NCBI RefSeq assembly: GCF_001426485.1
Contig: NZ_LMET01000001.1
Span: 358,844-422,843 of the forward strand
Source: Aeromicrobium sp. Root472D3
Lineage (GTDB): Bacteria; Actinomycetota; Actinomycetes; Propionibacteriales; Nocardioidaceae
Direction: 5' to 3'
Length of the DNA: 64,000 bases
A program made the translations under genes and the position numbers. Under the pieces are notes generated by a model. The model was not told where the DNA came from. It searched no databases and saw only the letters and a list, made by a program, of their open reading frames with translations. The number at the start of each line of letters is the position of its first letter. Position 1 is the first letter of the stretch. Of the stretch, positions 1 through 8,231 are shown one piece after another.

Positions 1-144
1 AGCCGTGCCGGTCGTGCGGTACTGCACGTCGATGATGAGCAGGCCCGGGCGCTTGCCGAGGCCGACGGGACGACCGAAGCCCGCCGCGTCGTAGCGCTCA
101 CGCGTCAGGGGGTCGATGGGGTCCGTGTCGATGGTCTCGGTCAT
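1..144 (-). CDS. Isochorismatase-family cysteine hydrolase, N-terminal part only
   Basis: Only the first 48 codons are inside the window; the rest lies beyond base 1. The readable part runs MTETIDTDPIDPLTRERYD and then reaches a hydrophobic strand ending LLIIDVQ. LLIIDVQ is the first beta strand of the isochorismatase fold and carries the catalytic Asp of the Asp-Lys-Cys triad. A long N-terminus of this kind (RYDAAGFG...) is usual for N-carbamoylsarcosine amidase-like members. The ATG overlaps the TGA of the amidohydrolase upstream (ATGA), so it is the last visible gene of the GntR-lyase-amidohydrolase operon. Beside a hydantoinase, a role in hydrolysing an N-carbamoyl or amide intermediate is a reasonable inference. 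The Lys and Cys of the triad cannot be checked here. Confidence 0.75.
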   Translation of the reverse strand, partial: MTETIDTDPIDPLTRERYDAAGFGRPVGLGKRPGLLIIDVQYRTTGTA

Positions 145-1550
145 GCGTCGGCATCCTTCTCTGCGGCGGCGAGGGCGTCGGCACCGCTGCGCTCGCGGCG
201 CAGGTACCGTCCGGTCGTCCGGTCGGCCAGCTGACCGTCGCGCACGGCGAACACCCCGCGGACGATCGTGTGCACCACGCTGAGGGGCACCTCCGTGCCC
301 TCCCACGGCGTGTAGTCGGCGCCGGAGTGCTGCGTGGCGGCGTTGATCGTGTAGCTGCCGTCGAGGTCGACGATCGCGAGGTCGGCGTCCGAGCCCACGC
401 GGATCGTCCCCTTCTGCGGGTACATCCCGAACAGCTTCGCCGAGCGCGTCGACGTCGCGTCGACCAGCCGCTCGAGCGGCACCCCGCGCCGCAGGCCCTC
501 GGTGAGCGTCAGCGGCAGGACGCCGCCGGTGCCGGGGAAGCCGGCCGACGCCGTCCACACGTCCTTCTCCTTGAACGAGCGGTGGCGTGCGTTGTGGTCG
601 GACCCGACCGTGTCGACGCGCCCCTCGGCCAGACCCGTCCAGAGGGCCTCGAGGTCGGCGCGCTCGCGGATCGGCGGGTTGACCTTGCCGTAGGTGCCGC
701 ACTGCGCGTCCGTCGTCAAGGTCAGGTACTGCGTGCAGGTCTCGACGAAGAGGTTCTCGTACGAGCGACGCTGACGCTCCATCGCCTCGAGCGCGAGCTG
801 GCTGCTGGTGTGCACGGCGTAGACCGAGGCCCCCGTGATCTGGGCCATGTAGGCGACGCGCTGCACCGCCTCGGCCTCGACGAACGAGGGACGCGACTGG
901 TTCCACGCGCTGAGCGGTCCACGCGACTCGTCGATCGGCCGGTTCTTGAGCTTCCAGACCAGCTCGATGTTCTCGGGGTGCGGGTTGATCATGGCGCCGT
1001 TGTCGGCGGCCATGCCGAGCACGTCGTACATGTACCCGTCGTCGTTGCCCGGCAGCCCGAGGTACTTGCCCTCGTCGCCCTTGAAGTTCATGAAGAACTT
1101 GAAGCTCGAGATGCCGAACTCGCGGATGTAGGCCGGGATGTCGTGCACGTGGTCGTCGGTGCCCACGCAGATGTGGAAGCCGAAGTCGACGTAGGAGTCC
1201 TGCTCCATGACGGCCTGGGCGCCCGGCACGACGGTCTCGTACGGCTCGCCGCTCATCAGGTAGACCAGCATCGAGGTGATCCCGCCGGCCGCGGCGGACG
1301 CGGTCTCGAGCCGGGCGTCGTCGGGGTCGCGCGGGACGCGGATGTCCTTGCCCAGGTGCACGTGGGGGTCGATCGCGCCGGGCAGCACCAGCTTGCCGTC
1401 GAGCTGGACGGTCTCGCGCGCCTCGGCGTCGGAGTCGCGCGAGACGATGCCCGCGACCAGGCCGTCGGTGACCAGCAGGTCGACGTCGGCGGTCCCGGTG
1501 CCGTGCAGGTAGACGCGGCCCCCCGAGAGGCGCAGGTCGTGGATCGTCAT
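141..1550 (-). CDS. Dihydropyrimidinase/hydantoinase-like amidohydrolase
   Basis: 469 residues, the usual length for D-hydantoinase, dihydropyrimidinase or allantoinase, cytosolic binuclear metal enzymes that open cyclic ureides or imides. The metal-site pieces are in order: the HVH pair in DPHVHLGKD (about residue 60), a candidate carboxylated Lys in SSFKFFM (about 150), a His in NPHPEN, a His in AVHTSS, and the Asp in GSDHNA. The reading frame stays open far upstream, but the ATG at 1550 matches the family start (TIHDLRLSGGRVY) and overlaps the TGA of the lyase gene. Its own TGA overlaps the next ATG. The companion amidase-family gene suggests a two-step ring opening followed by amide cleavage. 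Substrate not determined; hydantoin, dihydropyrimidine or another ureide are all possible. Confidence 0.85.
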   Translation of the reverse strand: MTIHDLRLSGGRVYLHGTGTADVDLLVTDGLVAGIVSRDSDAEARETVQLDGKLVLPGAIDPHVHLGKDIRVPRDPDDARLETASAAAGGITSMLVYLMSGEPYETVVPGAQAVMEQDSYVDFGFHICVGTDDHVHDIPAYIREFGISSFKFFMNFKGDEGKYLGLPGNDDGYMYDVLGMAADNGAMINPHPENIELVWKLKNRPIDESRGPLSAWNQSRPSFVEAEAVQRVAYMAQITGASVYAVHTSSQLALEAMERQRRSYENLFVETCTQYLTLTTDAQCGTYGKVNPPIRERADLEALWTGLAEGRVDTVGSDHNARHRSFKEKDVWTASAGFPGTGGVLPLTLTEGLRRGVPLERLVDATSTRSAKLFGMYPQKGTIRVGSDADLAIVDLDGSYTINAATQHSGADYTPWEGTEVPLSVVHTIVRGVFAVRDGQLADRTTGRYLRRERSGADALAAAEKDADA

Positions 1551-2440
1551 GCGGTCACCCCCTGCGCGGGCAGGTCGGCGGCGTAGCGGCGGTCGAGCTC
1601 GTCGAACTCGGGCTTGCGCACGAGCGCCTGCCGGTCGGACCAGCTGATCATCAGGTCGGCCGCGGCGAGGGTGTCGCCGTGCACGCGCAGGTGGTCCATG
1701 ACCTGCCGCATGCCCGAGACCGCTCCCCGCATCGCGGCGTTGGCGTACAGGGCGATCGAGAAGCCGAGCTCGCCGAGCTCGTCGCGGGACGTCAACGGCG
1801 TGAGCCCGCCCTCGACCATGTTGGCCATGTGGATGCCGGGCACGGTGCGCACGATGTGCGCCATCTGCTCGGTCGTGGTGGGTGCCTCGATGAACAGGAT
1901 GTCGGCGCCGGCCTCGGAGTAGGCCGCGGCGCGCTCGCAGGCGGCGTCGAGGCCCTCGGTCGACAGCGCGTCGGTGCGCGCGATGATCAGCAGGTCGTCG
2001 TCGAGACGCGCGTCGACCGCGGCCTTGACCTTGCCGACCATCTCCTGCATCGAGACGACGTCCTTGCCGGCGAAGTGCCCGCACTTCTTCGGGCTGACCT
2101 GGTCCTCGAGCTGGATCGCCGAGGCGCCCGCCCGCTCGAGCTGGCGCACCGTCCGCTGCACGTTGAGCGCGTTGCCGAAGCCCGTGTCGGCGTCGACCAC
2201 CAGCGGGATCGAGACCGACTCCGCCATCGCGGCGACGTGGCCGACCAGCTCGGTGACCGACATCAGCCCCAGGTCGGGCATGCCCAGGTAGGTGTTGGTG
2301 ACCCCGGCCCCGGAGACGTAGACGGCTCCGAATCCTGCCTGCTCGATGACGCGGGCCGTGAGCGCGTTCGGCGCTCCCGGCAACAGGATCGGTGAGGTGG
2401 CCTGCTCGATGAGCGCGCGGAGGCCGGGGGTGTCGGTCAT
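1547..2440 (-). CDS. Isocitrate lyase/PEP mutase family lyase
   Basis: 297 residues forming the TIM barrel of the PEP mutase/isocitrate lyase superfamily. Visible signatures are VDADTGFGN (metal-binding Asp region), QLEDQ, and the flexible loop SPKKCGH with the catalytic Cys of methylisocitrate and isocitrate lyases; PEP mutases lack this Cys. This favours C-C bond cleavage of a malate or isocitrate-like acid over phosphonate chemistry. The length matches PrpB or dimethylmalate lyase. Overlaps on both sides place it inside the operon led by the GntR gene. No prpC or prpD neighbours exist, so a role in the methylcitrate cycle is not supported. It may cleave the acid released after ring opening by its neighbours; that is inference. 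Confidence 0.82.
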   Translation of the reverse strand: MTDTPGLRALIEQATSPILLPGAPNALTARVIEQAGFGAVYVSGAGVTNTYLGMPDLGLMSVTELVGHVAAMAESVSIPLVVDADTGFGNALNVQRTVRQLERAGASAIQLEDQVSPKKCGHFAGKDVVSMQEMVGKVKAAVDARLDDDLLIIARTDALSTEGLDAACERAAAYSEAGADILFIEAPTTTEQMAHIVRTVPGIHMANMVEGGLTPLTSRDELGELGFSIALYANAAMRGAVSGMRQVMDHLRVHGDTLAAADLMISWSDRQALVRKPEFDELDRRYAADLPAQGVTA

Positions 2441-3132
2441 GGGGTCTCATTCCCCTTTCGAGGATCGTCGGTGAAGCCGAGGGCGGCAAGGGCGCCGCTC
2501 CGGGCGTGCTCGAGGTGTTGCTGGACCAGGCGCACCGCGACGTCGGGCTCGCGGCTGCGCAGCGCGTCGACGATCGCCTGGTGCTCGTCGAGCGCAGCCT
2601 TGGCGCGGCTGGGCGCCTGGGCCGACATCGATCGGGCCAGCGATATCTGGGCCTGGGTGTCGAGGGCGGCGCGCTCGAGGGTCGTGTTGCCGGCCAGCGC
2701 CAGCAGGCGGCGGTGGAAGTCGCGGTCGGCGGGGTAGCGGCCGTTCGAGTCGTCCATCGCGAGCCCCGTGTCGGCGACGAAGGCGGCCAGGTCGCCGAGC
2801 TGCTCGTCGTCCGCGCGCCGGCAGATCAGGCGCACCGCGTACATCTCGAACGCGCACCGCATGTCGTACAGCTCGTCGAGCTCGCGGGCCTCGAACGTCC
2901 GGACGAAGGCGCCTCGGTGGCTGATCACCGTCAGCAGGCCCTCACCGGCCAGTCGCTGGATCGCCTCGCGCAGCGGGCCGCGGCTGATGCCGAGCGCGGA
3001 CGCGAGCGCGACCTCGTTGAGCCGCTCGCCCGGGGGGATCGTGCCGTCCAGGATCATGTCGCGGATCACGATCTCGGTGCGTCGGGAGAACGTGCCATCG
3101 CGCGTCAGGGCCGCGCCGGCTTCATCACTCAC
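2437..3132 (-). CDS. GntR-family regulator, FadR/FCD subclass
   Basis: 231 residues. An N-terminal winged helix-turn-helix (LNEVALASALGISRGPLREAI, about residues 38-58) is followed by an all-helical FCD ligand domain with DRDFHRRLLALAGN (D-x3-H metal/ligand motif) and a C-terminal DEHQAIVDAL. FCD members usually sense small organic acids and control adjacent catabolic genes. The start is a GTG at 3132 with GGAG six bases upstream. It is the first gene of the operon, so it is probably autoregulated. A perfect inverted repeat, CAACTGT-CA-ACAGTTG, sits about 130 bases upstream at 3262-3277 and is the obvious operator candidate. Confidence 0.88.
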   Translation of the reverse strand: MSDEAGAALTRDGTFSRRTEIVIRDMILDGTIPPGERLNEVALASALGISRGPLREAIQRLAGEGLLTVISHRGAFVRTFEARELDELYDMRCAFEMYAVRLICRRADDEQLGDLAAFVADTGLAMDDSNGRYPADRDFHRRLLALAGNTTLERAALDTQAQISLARSMSAQAPSRAKAALDEHQAIVDALRSREPDVAVRLVQQHLEHARSGALAALGFTDDPRKGNETP

Positions 3133-3261
3133 AGTTGCTCCTCACGGACCGTCCGGGGACGGCCGATGGCTAGGGGACATGTCGTTCGATTCTGCCCTCA
3201 AGCCGTGACCACCGCGGTCTGGACATTCCCGCGCTCGTCCTATTGTGACGCCGATCTTTGT

Positions 3262-3277
3262 CAACTGTCAACAGTTG
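3262..3277. promoter_or_regulatory. Inverted-repeat operator candidate upstream of the GntR operon
   Basis: A perfect 7-bp inverted repeat with a 2-base spacer, CAACTGT-CA-ACAGTTG, in the 158-base gap between mftG and the GntR gene. On the minus strand two copies of TTGACA overlap it, so it may cover the -35 region of the operon promoter; a possible TAGGAC -10 lies 16 bases on. The 13-mer CCAACTGTTGACA (minus strand, 3266-3278) recurs exactly in the mftA-mftR gap at 10017-10029. Either the GntR protein or MftR could bind here. Nothing else was recognised in this gap. Confidence 0.5.
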
Positions 3278-3290
3278 GACGGAGACGGTC

Positions 3291-4874
3291 CTAGGACCCC
3301 AGCACGCGCTCGGACGCCAGCCACGCCAGGGCCATGACCGGGGCCGCGGAGTTGCCCGACACCTGGTGGGGCAGGACCGACGCGTCGACGACCCGCAGGC
3401 CGCGGACGCCCCGCACCCGCAGATCGGCGTCGACGACGGCGTCGTCGTCCGGGCCCATCGCGCACGATCCCACCGCGTGGTAGATGCCGCCCCCGTGGGC
3501 GCGGGCGTGCTCGACGACCTGCGCCGGCGACGAGACGTCCGGGCCCGGGAACACCTCGCGCTCCACCACGTCGGCCAGGGCGGACGCCGCCACCACGGCC
3601 CGGGCGTGGGCCAGGATCCCGCCCGTCGTCGCCTGCTCGGCCGGGTCGAGCAGGTAGCGCGGGACGATGACGGGGCCCGCCGATCCCGCCGGCGCCAGGT
3701 GGATCGAGCCGGGCGTCGTCGGGCGGATCGCCCAACCCGTGAAGAGCAGGCCCGAGTACGGCGCCAGCTGCATGCGGTCCGACGTCTCGTCGAGGGCCAT
3801 CGGCACCCAGACGCCCTGGGCGTCCGGGCGCTCGCTCCCCGGGTCGGACCGGAAGGCACTGACGACGTCGTAGCCGCTGGACGCGATGGGCCCGCGCCGC
3901 GTCGCGAGGTACGAGAGCGCCTCGCGTGCCAGCCGCGGCCGGGTGTTGAGCCGCTCGGTGAGCCCGCGACGGTCGGCGAACCTGACCTGCATGCTGACGG
4001 CCCGCTGCTCGATCACGCCCTCGCCCACGCGGGGCCGCTCGACCCGCACGCGCACGCCGGCCTCCGCGAGCACCGCCGGGTCGCCGATGCCCGACCGCTC
4101 GAGCAGCAGGGGGCTCTCGATCGTCCCGGCGGCCAGGACGACCTCGCGACGCGCCCTCACCTCCTCGCGACGCGTGCCCCGGACGATCGACACCCCGACG
4201 GCGCGGTCGCCCTCCAGGAGGACGCGCTCGACGCGGGCGCCGGTCACGATCGTCAGGTTGGGGCGCCCGCGCGCCACCGACAGGAAGGCGGTGGCCGCGC
4301 TGACCCGGCGGCCGCGCAGGATCGTGGCCGGCGCCCGGCCGATGCGCTCGTCGTCCGAGTCGTTGAAGTCGTCGACCTCGCGGAGCCCGACCGCCCGGGC
4401 ACCCGCCAGCACGGCGTCCGTCACGGTGTCGGGCACCAGCGGGACCGACACGTGGACCGGACCGCCCGCGCCCCGCGTCGCCGAGGCACCGAGGGCGTGG
4501 TCCTCGATGGCGCGGTACGCGCGCAGGAAGGCGTCCGGCCCCCACCCGGGACCGCCCGCCCGCTCGAGCGTCTCGAAGTCGGCGGGTGCGCCGCGCACCC
4601 ACATCAGGCCGTTGACCGACGTCGACCCGCCGAGCCCGCGGCCCCGGGTCCAGGCCTCGGCGGGCACTCCCGCCGACGGCCCCGTCGGATACGTGCGCGC
4701 GTGGCGCGCCGACCGCAGGGTCACGGGGAACGCTCGCGGCACCGTGAGCAGCGGATCGCGTGCGCGTCCACCGTCCTCGACCAGCAGCACCCGCACCGAC
4801 GGATCGGCCGAGAGCCGCTCGGCCAGCACGCAACCGGCCGCGCCGGCGCCCACCACGACGACGTCGTGGCTCAT
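3291..4874 (-). CDS. mftG: MftG, GMC-family mycofactocin-associated oxidoreductase
   Basis: 527 residues of a glucose-methanol-choline oxidoreductase. It starts with the FAD-binding VVVGAGAAGCVLAERL, continues with the GMC signature GRGLGGSTSVNG (about residues 78-89) and AAGTIESP, and ends with a catalytic-region His in GGIYHAVGSCAMG and a second in LPHQVSGNSAAP. Its position at the 3' end of mftABCDEF and its size identify MftG, which in mycobacteria links mycofactocinol oxidation to the respiratory chain. The ATG at 4874 overlaps the TGA of mftF; the open frame runs further upstream but the family start and coupling favour this ATG. GMC homologues act elsewhere, so the assignment rests mainly on context. 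Confidence 0.88.
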   Translation of the reverse strand: MSHDVVVVGAGAAGCVLAERLSADPSVRVLLVEDGGRARDPLLTVPRAFPVTLRSARHARTYPTGPSAGVPAEAWTRGRGLGGSTSVNGLMWVRGAPADFETLERAGGPGWGPDAFLRAYRAIEDHALGASATRGAGGPVHVSVPLVPDTVTDAVLAGARAVGLREVDDFNDSDDERIGRAPATILRGRRVSAATAFLSVARGRPNLTIVTGARVERVLLEGDRAVGVSIVRGTRREEVRARREVVLAAGTIESPLLLERSGIGDPAVLAEAGVRVRVERPRVGEGVIEQRAVSMQVRFADRRGLTERLNTRPRLAREALSYLATRRGPIASSGYDVVSAFRSDPGSERPDAQGVWVPMALDETSDRMQLAPYSGLLFTGWAIRPTTPGSIHLAPAGSAGPVIVPRYLLDPAEQATTGGILAHARAVVAASALADVVEREVFPGPDVSSPAQVVEHARAHGGGIYHAVGSCAMGPDDDAVVDADLRVRGVRGLRVVDASVLPHQVSGNSAAPVMALAWLASERVLGS

Positions 4875-6250
4875 GACGGCTCCGCGCGCCGCGACGACAC
4901 CCGCCGCGGGGTGATCCACTGCGGCAGCAGGCAGCGCACGGACCGGTCGCGGGCCGCGCCGCTCCACACGCCCGTGCCGTACGCGACGTCGTCGAGACGC
5001 CGGGCGAGCGCGAACCGGCCCACGCCGAGCGTGGTGTCGGCCCGGGCACGGGCCAGGACGGCGTCGGCCGCCCCCGCGACCGCGACGAACCGGCGGGCCC
5101 GGCGCGAGACGACGCACGCCGCGGCCGCCACGGGCCACCAGTGGCGCAGGGCCAGGGCCGCACCTTGGGCGGACGTGGTGCGCACCGAGCCCGCGACGAT
5201 CGCGACGCGCTCCGTCGGCGTGACGCCCGCCGCGATCGCGGACGCCCAGCGGCGCTGCACCAGCGCGGCACCGATCAGGGTGGCCGCTCCCGGCGTCAGC
5301 ACCGCGGGGGTGACGAGCTCGCCGTGCCGCCGCGACAACGACGCCGCGCTCGTCCCGTAGAACCACTTGCGTCCCAGCCAGCTCGGCAGCGTCGTGCGTC
5401 CGTGGTGCCACACCACGACGTCGGACGCGTGCCGGACCCGGCGTCCCTCCCCCAGCAGCCGCCACACCAGGTCGACGTCCTCGCCGCTGGTCATCTGCTC
5501 GTCGAAGCCCGCGCCCAGCGCGTCGACGCGCGCCAGCAGGCACGCGGTGGGCACGTAGGAGACGGCCGACCAGGGCCTGACCGTCGCCGGCACGGGTCCG
5601 AGGTCGAGCGATCCGTGCGCGTCCTCGTACCGCTCGAACCACCGTTGCCCGCCGCGCGAGCGCACCCGCGCCGAGACCGCGGCCAGGGCGGGATCGGCCG
5701 TGTGGGCCACGAGCCCGGCGACGGCGTCCGCCGTCACCTCGACGTCGGAGTCGACGAACGCCACGAGCGGGGTCGCCACGATCCGCAGGCCGGCGTTGCG
5801 TGCGGCGGACGGCCCGCGGTTGACGTCGAGCCGCAGCAGCTCGGCGCCGTGGCGACCGACGACGTCCGCCAGCGCCCGGGCGTCGAGCGAGCCGTCGTCG
5901 ACCACGACGCAGCGCAGCGCCGGTCGCAGCGACGACAGCAGGCGGTCGACGCCAGCGGGACGATCACGCACCGGCACGACCACGGTCACCTGCGTCAGCG
6001 CCGCGGCGACGTCGCCCCCTGCCCCGTCGAGGACGGGGACCGCCAGGTCGAGGTCGAGCAGCCGCCCGGCCAGCGCCGCGCTGCCGGCATCCGCCACCGT
6101 GACCGTGCCGCCCGACGTCATCGCGAGGGCCGCCGACGACATCCGCAGCACCCGCGTGCCGCGGCGGAGCACCGCGCCCGGGACGACGTCGTCGTGCAGC
6201 CGCACCACGAACCCCGCCGGGAGCTCGACGCCGCGCGGCTCGGGGCTCAC
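4871..6250 (-). CDS. mftF: MftF, mycofactocin glycosyltransferase
   Basis: 459 residues. An N-terminal region typical of MftF precedes a GT-A fold glycosyltransferase 2 domain: VTVVVPVRDRP (about residue 88), CVVVDDGS, NRGPSAARNAG, and the metal-binding FVDSDVE, with the acceptor-site Asp in GEDVDLVWRL. The C-terminal third has hydrophobic stretches (TLIGAALV, WPVAAAACVV) that may contact the membrane. MftF adds the oligoglucose chain to premycofactocin. The start is a GTG at 6250 overlapping the TGA of mftE (GTGA); the frame is open upstream but that part belongs to mftE. Its ATGA overlap with mftG indicates translational coupling. Confidence 0.9.
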   Translation of the reverse strand: MSPEPRGVELPAGFVVRLHDDVVPGAVLRRGTRVLRMSSAALAMTSGGTVTVADAGSAALAGRLLDLDLAVPVLDGAGGDVAAALTQVTVVVPVRDRPAGVDRLLSSLRPALRCVVVDDGSLDARALADVVGRHGAELLRLDVNRGPSAARNAGLRIVATPLVAFVDSDVEVTADAVAGLVAHTADPALAAVSARVRSRGGQRWFERYEDAHGSLDLGPVPATVRPWSAVSYVPTACLLARVDALGAGFDEQMTSGEDVDLVWRLLGEGRRVRHASDVVVWHHGRTTLPSWLGRKWFYGTSAASLSRRHGELVTPAVLTPGAATLIGAALVQRRWASAIAAGVTPTERVAIVAGSVRTTSAQGAALALRHWWPVAAAACVVSRRARRFVAVAGAADAVLARARADTTLGVGRFALARRLDDVAYGTGVWSGAARDRSVRCLLPQWITPRRVSSRRAEPS

Positions 6251-6960
6251 GACGTCCGCTCGGCGAGCCCGATCCTGCCCCGGGCGTCGACGACGCCGTC
6301 CGACAGCGCGTCGACCGTCTGGCGCACCATCGTCGCGAGGACGTCTGCGCCGCGCTCGGCGTCGGCACCGGTCGGGTCGCCGAGGACGCCGTTCGCCGAG
6401 ACCGCGGCCACCCCGCCCTGCATCAGGGTCGGCAGGATCTCGCGCAGGGGTCGGGTGTCGCCCGGCTCCGCGCGGTCGAGCCGCACCGACCCGGGGCGCA
6501 GGCACAGCATCAGGGAGGTCTCGGTGAGGCCGGCGTGCAGGTCGACGTCCTCGGTGGCGCACGGCAGCCACGAGACGTCGTGCCCCTCGTCGCGCAGCTG
6601 CACGACGGCGGTGGTCAGCGCCATGAGGTTGCCCCCGTGCGCGTTCACGAAGACGACCGGCCCCGCCCAGGTCGACAGCGACCGCACGAGCTCGACGACC
6701 ACGTGGTGCAGCGCCTCGGTGCCGATCGAGCAGGTGCCGGCGAAGGCCTGGTGCTCGCCGCTCGACCCGTACGACAGCGCCGGCGCGACGAGCACGTCAC
6801 CGCCCACGGCGTCCGCCGCACCGCGCGCGACCGCCTCGGCGATCACGGTGTCGGTGTCGAGCGGCAGGTGCGGACCGTGCTGCTCGATCGAGCCGACCGG
6901 CACCAGGACCAGCGGACGCGCCGGGACCTCGGTCCACGTGGTGTCGGCGAGCCTCGTCAT
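6247..6960 (-). CDS. mftE: MftE, creatininase-family peptidase
   Basis: 237 residues of the creatininase amidohydrolase family. The metal motif EQHGPHLPLDTDT is near residue 26, NAHGGN is at mid-protein and a C-terminal GVLGDPTGAD follows. In mycofactocin synthesis MftE removes the precursor leader and releases the cyclised Val-Tyr dipeptide (AHDP). The ATG at 6960 leaves one base after the mftD stop; an in-frame upstream ATG at 7017 would lie inside mftD and is unlikely. It sits fifth in mftABCDEFG, the canonical position. Confidence 0.92.
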   Translation of the reverse strand: MTRLADTTWTEVPARPLVLVPVGSIEQHGPHLPLDTDTVIAEAVARGAADAVGGDVLVAPALSYGSSGEHQAFAGTCSIGTEALHHVVVELVRSLSTWAGPVVFVNAHGGNLMALTTAVVQLRDEGHDVSWLPCATEDVDLHAGLTETSLMLCLRPGSVRLDRAEPGDTRPLREILPTLMQGGVAAVSANGVLGDPTGADAERGADVLATMVRQTVDALSDGVVDARGRIGLAERTS

Positions 6961-6961
6961 C

Positions 6962-8209
6962 TCAGGCCGTTGCCGTCGCCGCGATGTCGTCCGGGACGGC
7001 CGAGGTGACGGCTGCACCGAGGTGACGCTCGAAGCCCTGGGGGACGACGAGCATGTCGCGGTCGAGCTGGTCGATCGAGGACAGTCCCATGCCGAGCAGC
7101 GACGAGTCGATGCCGCCGCGCAGGATGTCCAGGACGTTGCCGACGCCGGCCTCGCCGTTGGCCGCGAGGCCCCACAGGTAGGCCCGGCCGATCATGACGG
7201 CGCGGGCGCCCATCGCGACGGCCTTGACGACGTCGCTGCCGCGGCGGATGCCGCCGTCGAGCAGCACCTCGATCTGGTCGCCGACCGCGTCGGCGACCGC
7301 CGGCAGGGTGCGGATGGGGGCCGGGGTGCCGTCAAGGTTGTTGCCACCGTGGTTCGACACCGAGATCGCGTCGACGCCGAGGTCGACCGCGCGGCGGGCG
7401 TCGTCGACCCGGCACACGCCCTTGAGCATGAACGGCATGCCGCTGAGCTGGTACCACTGCTCGCGCATCCACTGCACGTCGTCCCACGTGGGCGGCGGGG
7501 TGCTCATCCACTCGTAGTAGGCGCCGAAGAACGTCGGGCCCTTGGCCTGGCCGGGTGCGGCGAGGTTGGGTGCCGTCAGGTCGGGCAGGTCGCTCGCGAA
7601 CGACGCGAGCCAGCGCGGCTTGCGGATGACCTGGGGAGCGAACTTGAGCGCGGTCCTGAAGTCGACCTTCTCGGGGATCTCGGGGCTGCCCCAGTCGCGG
7701 CCCATCGAGAACGACCAGTCGAGCGTCGCGATCAGACCGACGGCTCCGGCGGCGTGGGCGCGCTGCATGCGCTGGATCATGACGTCCCGGTCACCCGTCC
7801 AGTACATCTGGAAGAACGTCTGCGGGTTGGCGGCGACGACCTCCTCGACCGAGCGCGAGGCGAAGTTGCTCAGGCCGATGACGGTCCCCCGCGACGCCGC
7901 GGCCCTGGCGACGGCGACCTCGCCGTCGGGGTGCACGGCCTGCACGCCGGTGGGCGACATGATGACGGGCAGCGAGATCGGCTGACCCATGACCGACGTG
8001 GCCATCGACCGCTCGGGCTGGTGCCCGGCCACGTGCGGGGCGAAGCCCAGCTCCATGAACGCGGCCTCGTTGTCGGCGGTCGACTGACCGCGCTCCGAGC
8101 CGGCCACGAGCGCGCCGTACACCGACGAGGGCAGACGCTTCTTCGCACGACGCTGGGCGACGGCGACGGACTCGAACCAGGGATTCTGGGCCCAGGGGTT
8201 CTTCGACAT
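6962..8209 (-). CDS. mftD: MftD, FMN-dependent 2-hydroxy-acid dehydrogenase-like enzyme
   Basis: 415 residues of the glycolate oxidase/lactate dehydrogenase TIM barrel. It shows GLSNFAS, QMYWTGD, the Lys in MLKGV, the catalytic SNHGGNNLDG (usual family form SNHGGRQLDG, with Asn for Arg at the fifth position) and LLDGGIRRGSDVVKA for FMN phosphate binding. MftD oxidatively deaminates AHDP to premycofactocin, giving the redox-active alpha-keto amide. The Arg-to-Asn change next to the catalytic His probably reflects a substrate other than an alpha-hydroxy acid; I infer this and have not compared other MftD sequences. The gene begins 22 bases after mftC. Confidence 0.92.
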   Translation of the reverse strand: MSKNPWAQNPWFESVAVAQRRAKKRLPSSVYGALVAGSERGQSTADNEAAFMELGFAPHVAGHQPERSMATSVMGQPISLPVIMSPTGVQAVHPDGEVAVARAAASRGTVIGLSNFASRSVEEVVAANPQTFFQMYWTGDRDVMIQRMQRAHAAGAVGLIATLDWSFSMGRDWGSPEIPEKVDFRTALKFAPQVIRKPRWLASFASDLPDLTAPNLAAPGQAKGPTFFGAYYEWMSTPPPTWDDVQWMREQWYQLSGMPFMLKGVCRVDDARRAVDLGVDAISVSNHGGNNLDGTPAPIRTLPAVADAVGDQIEVLLDGGIRRGSDVVKAVAMGARAVMIGRAYLWGLAANGEAGVGNVLDILRGGIDSSLLGMGLSSIDQLDRDMLVVPQGFERHLGAAVTSAVPDDIAATATA

Positions 8210-8231
8210 CAGGTTCTCGTTTCTGGGGTCT

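Noticed and set aside
141-2489. A 782-codon frame suggesting a lyase-hydantoinase fusion
   Set aside because: The upstream part is a low-complexity Arg/Gly-rich shadow of the lyase gene. The amidohydrolase begins at 1550 with an ATGA overlap.
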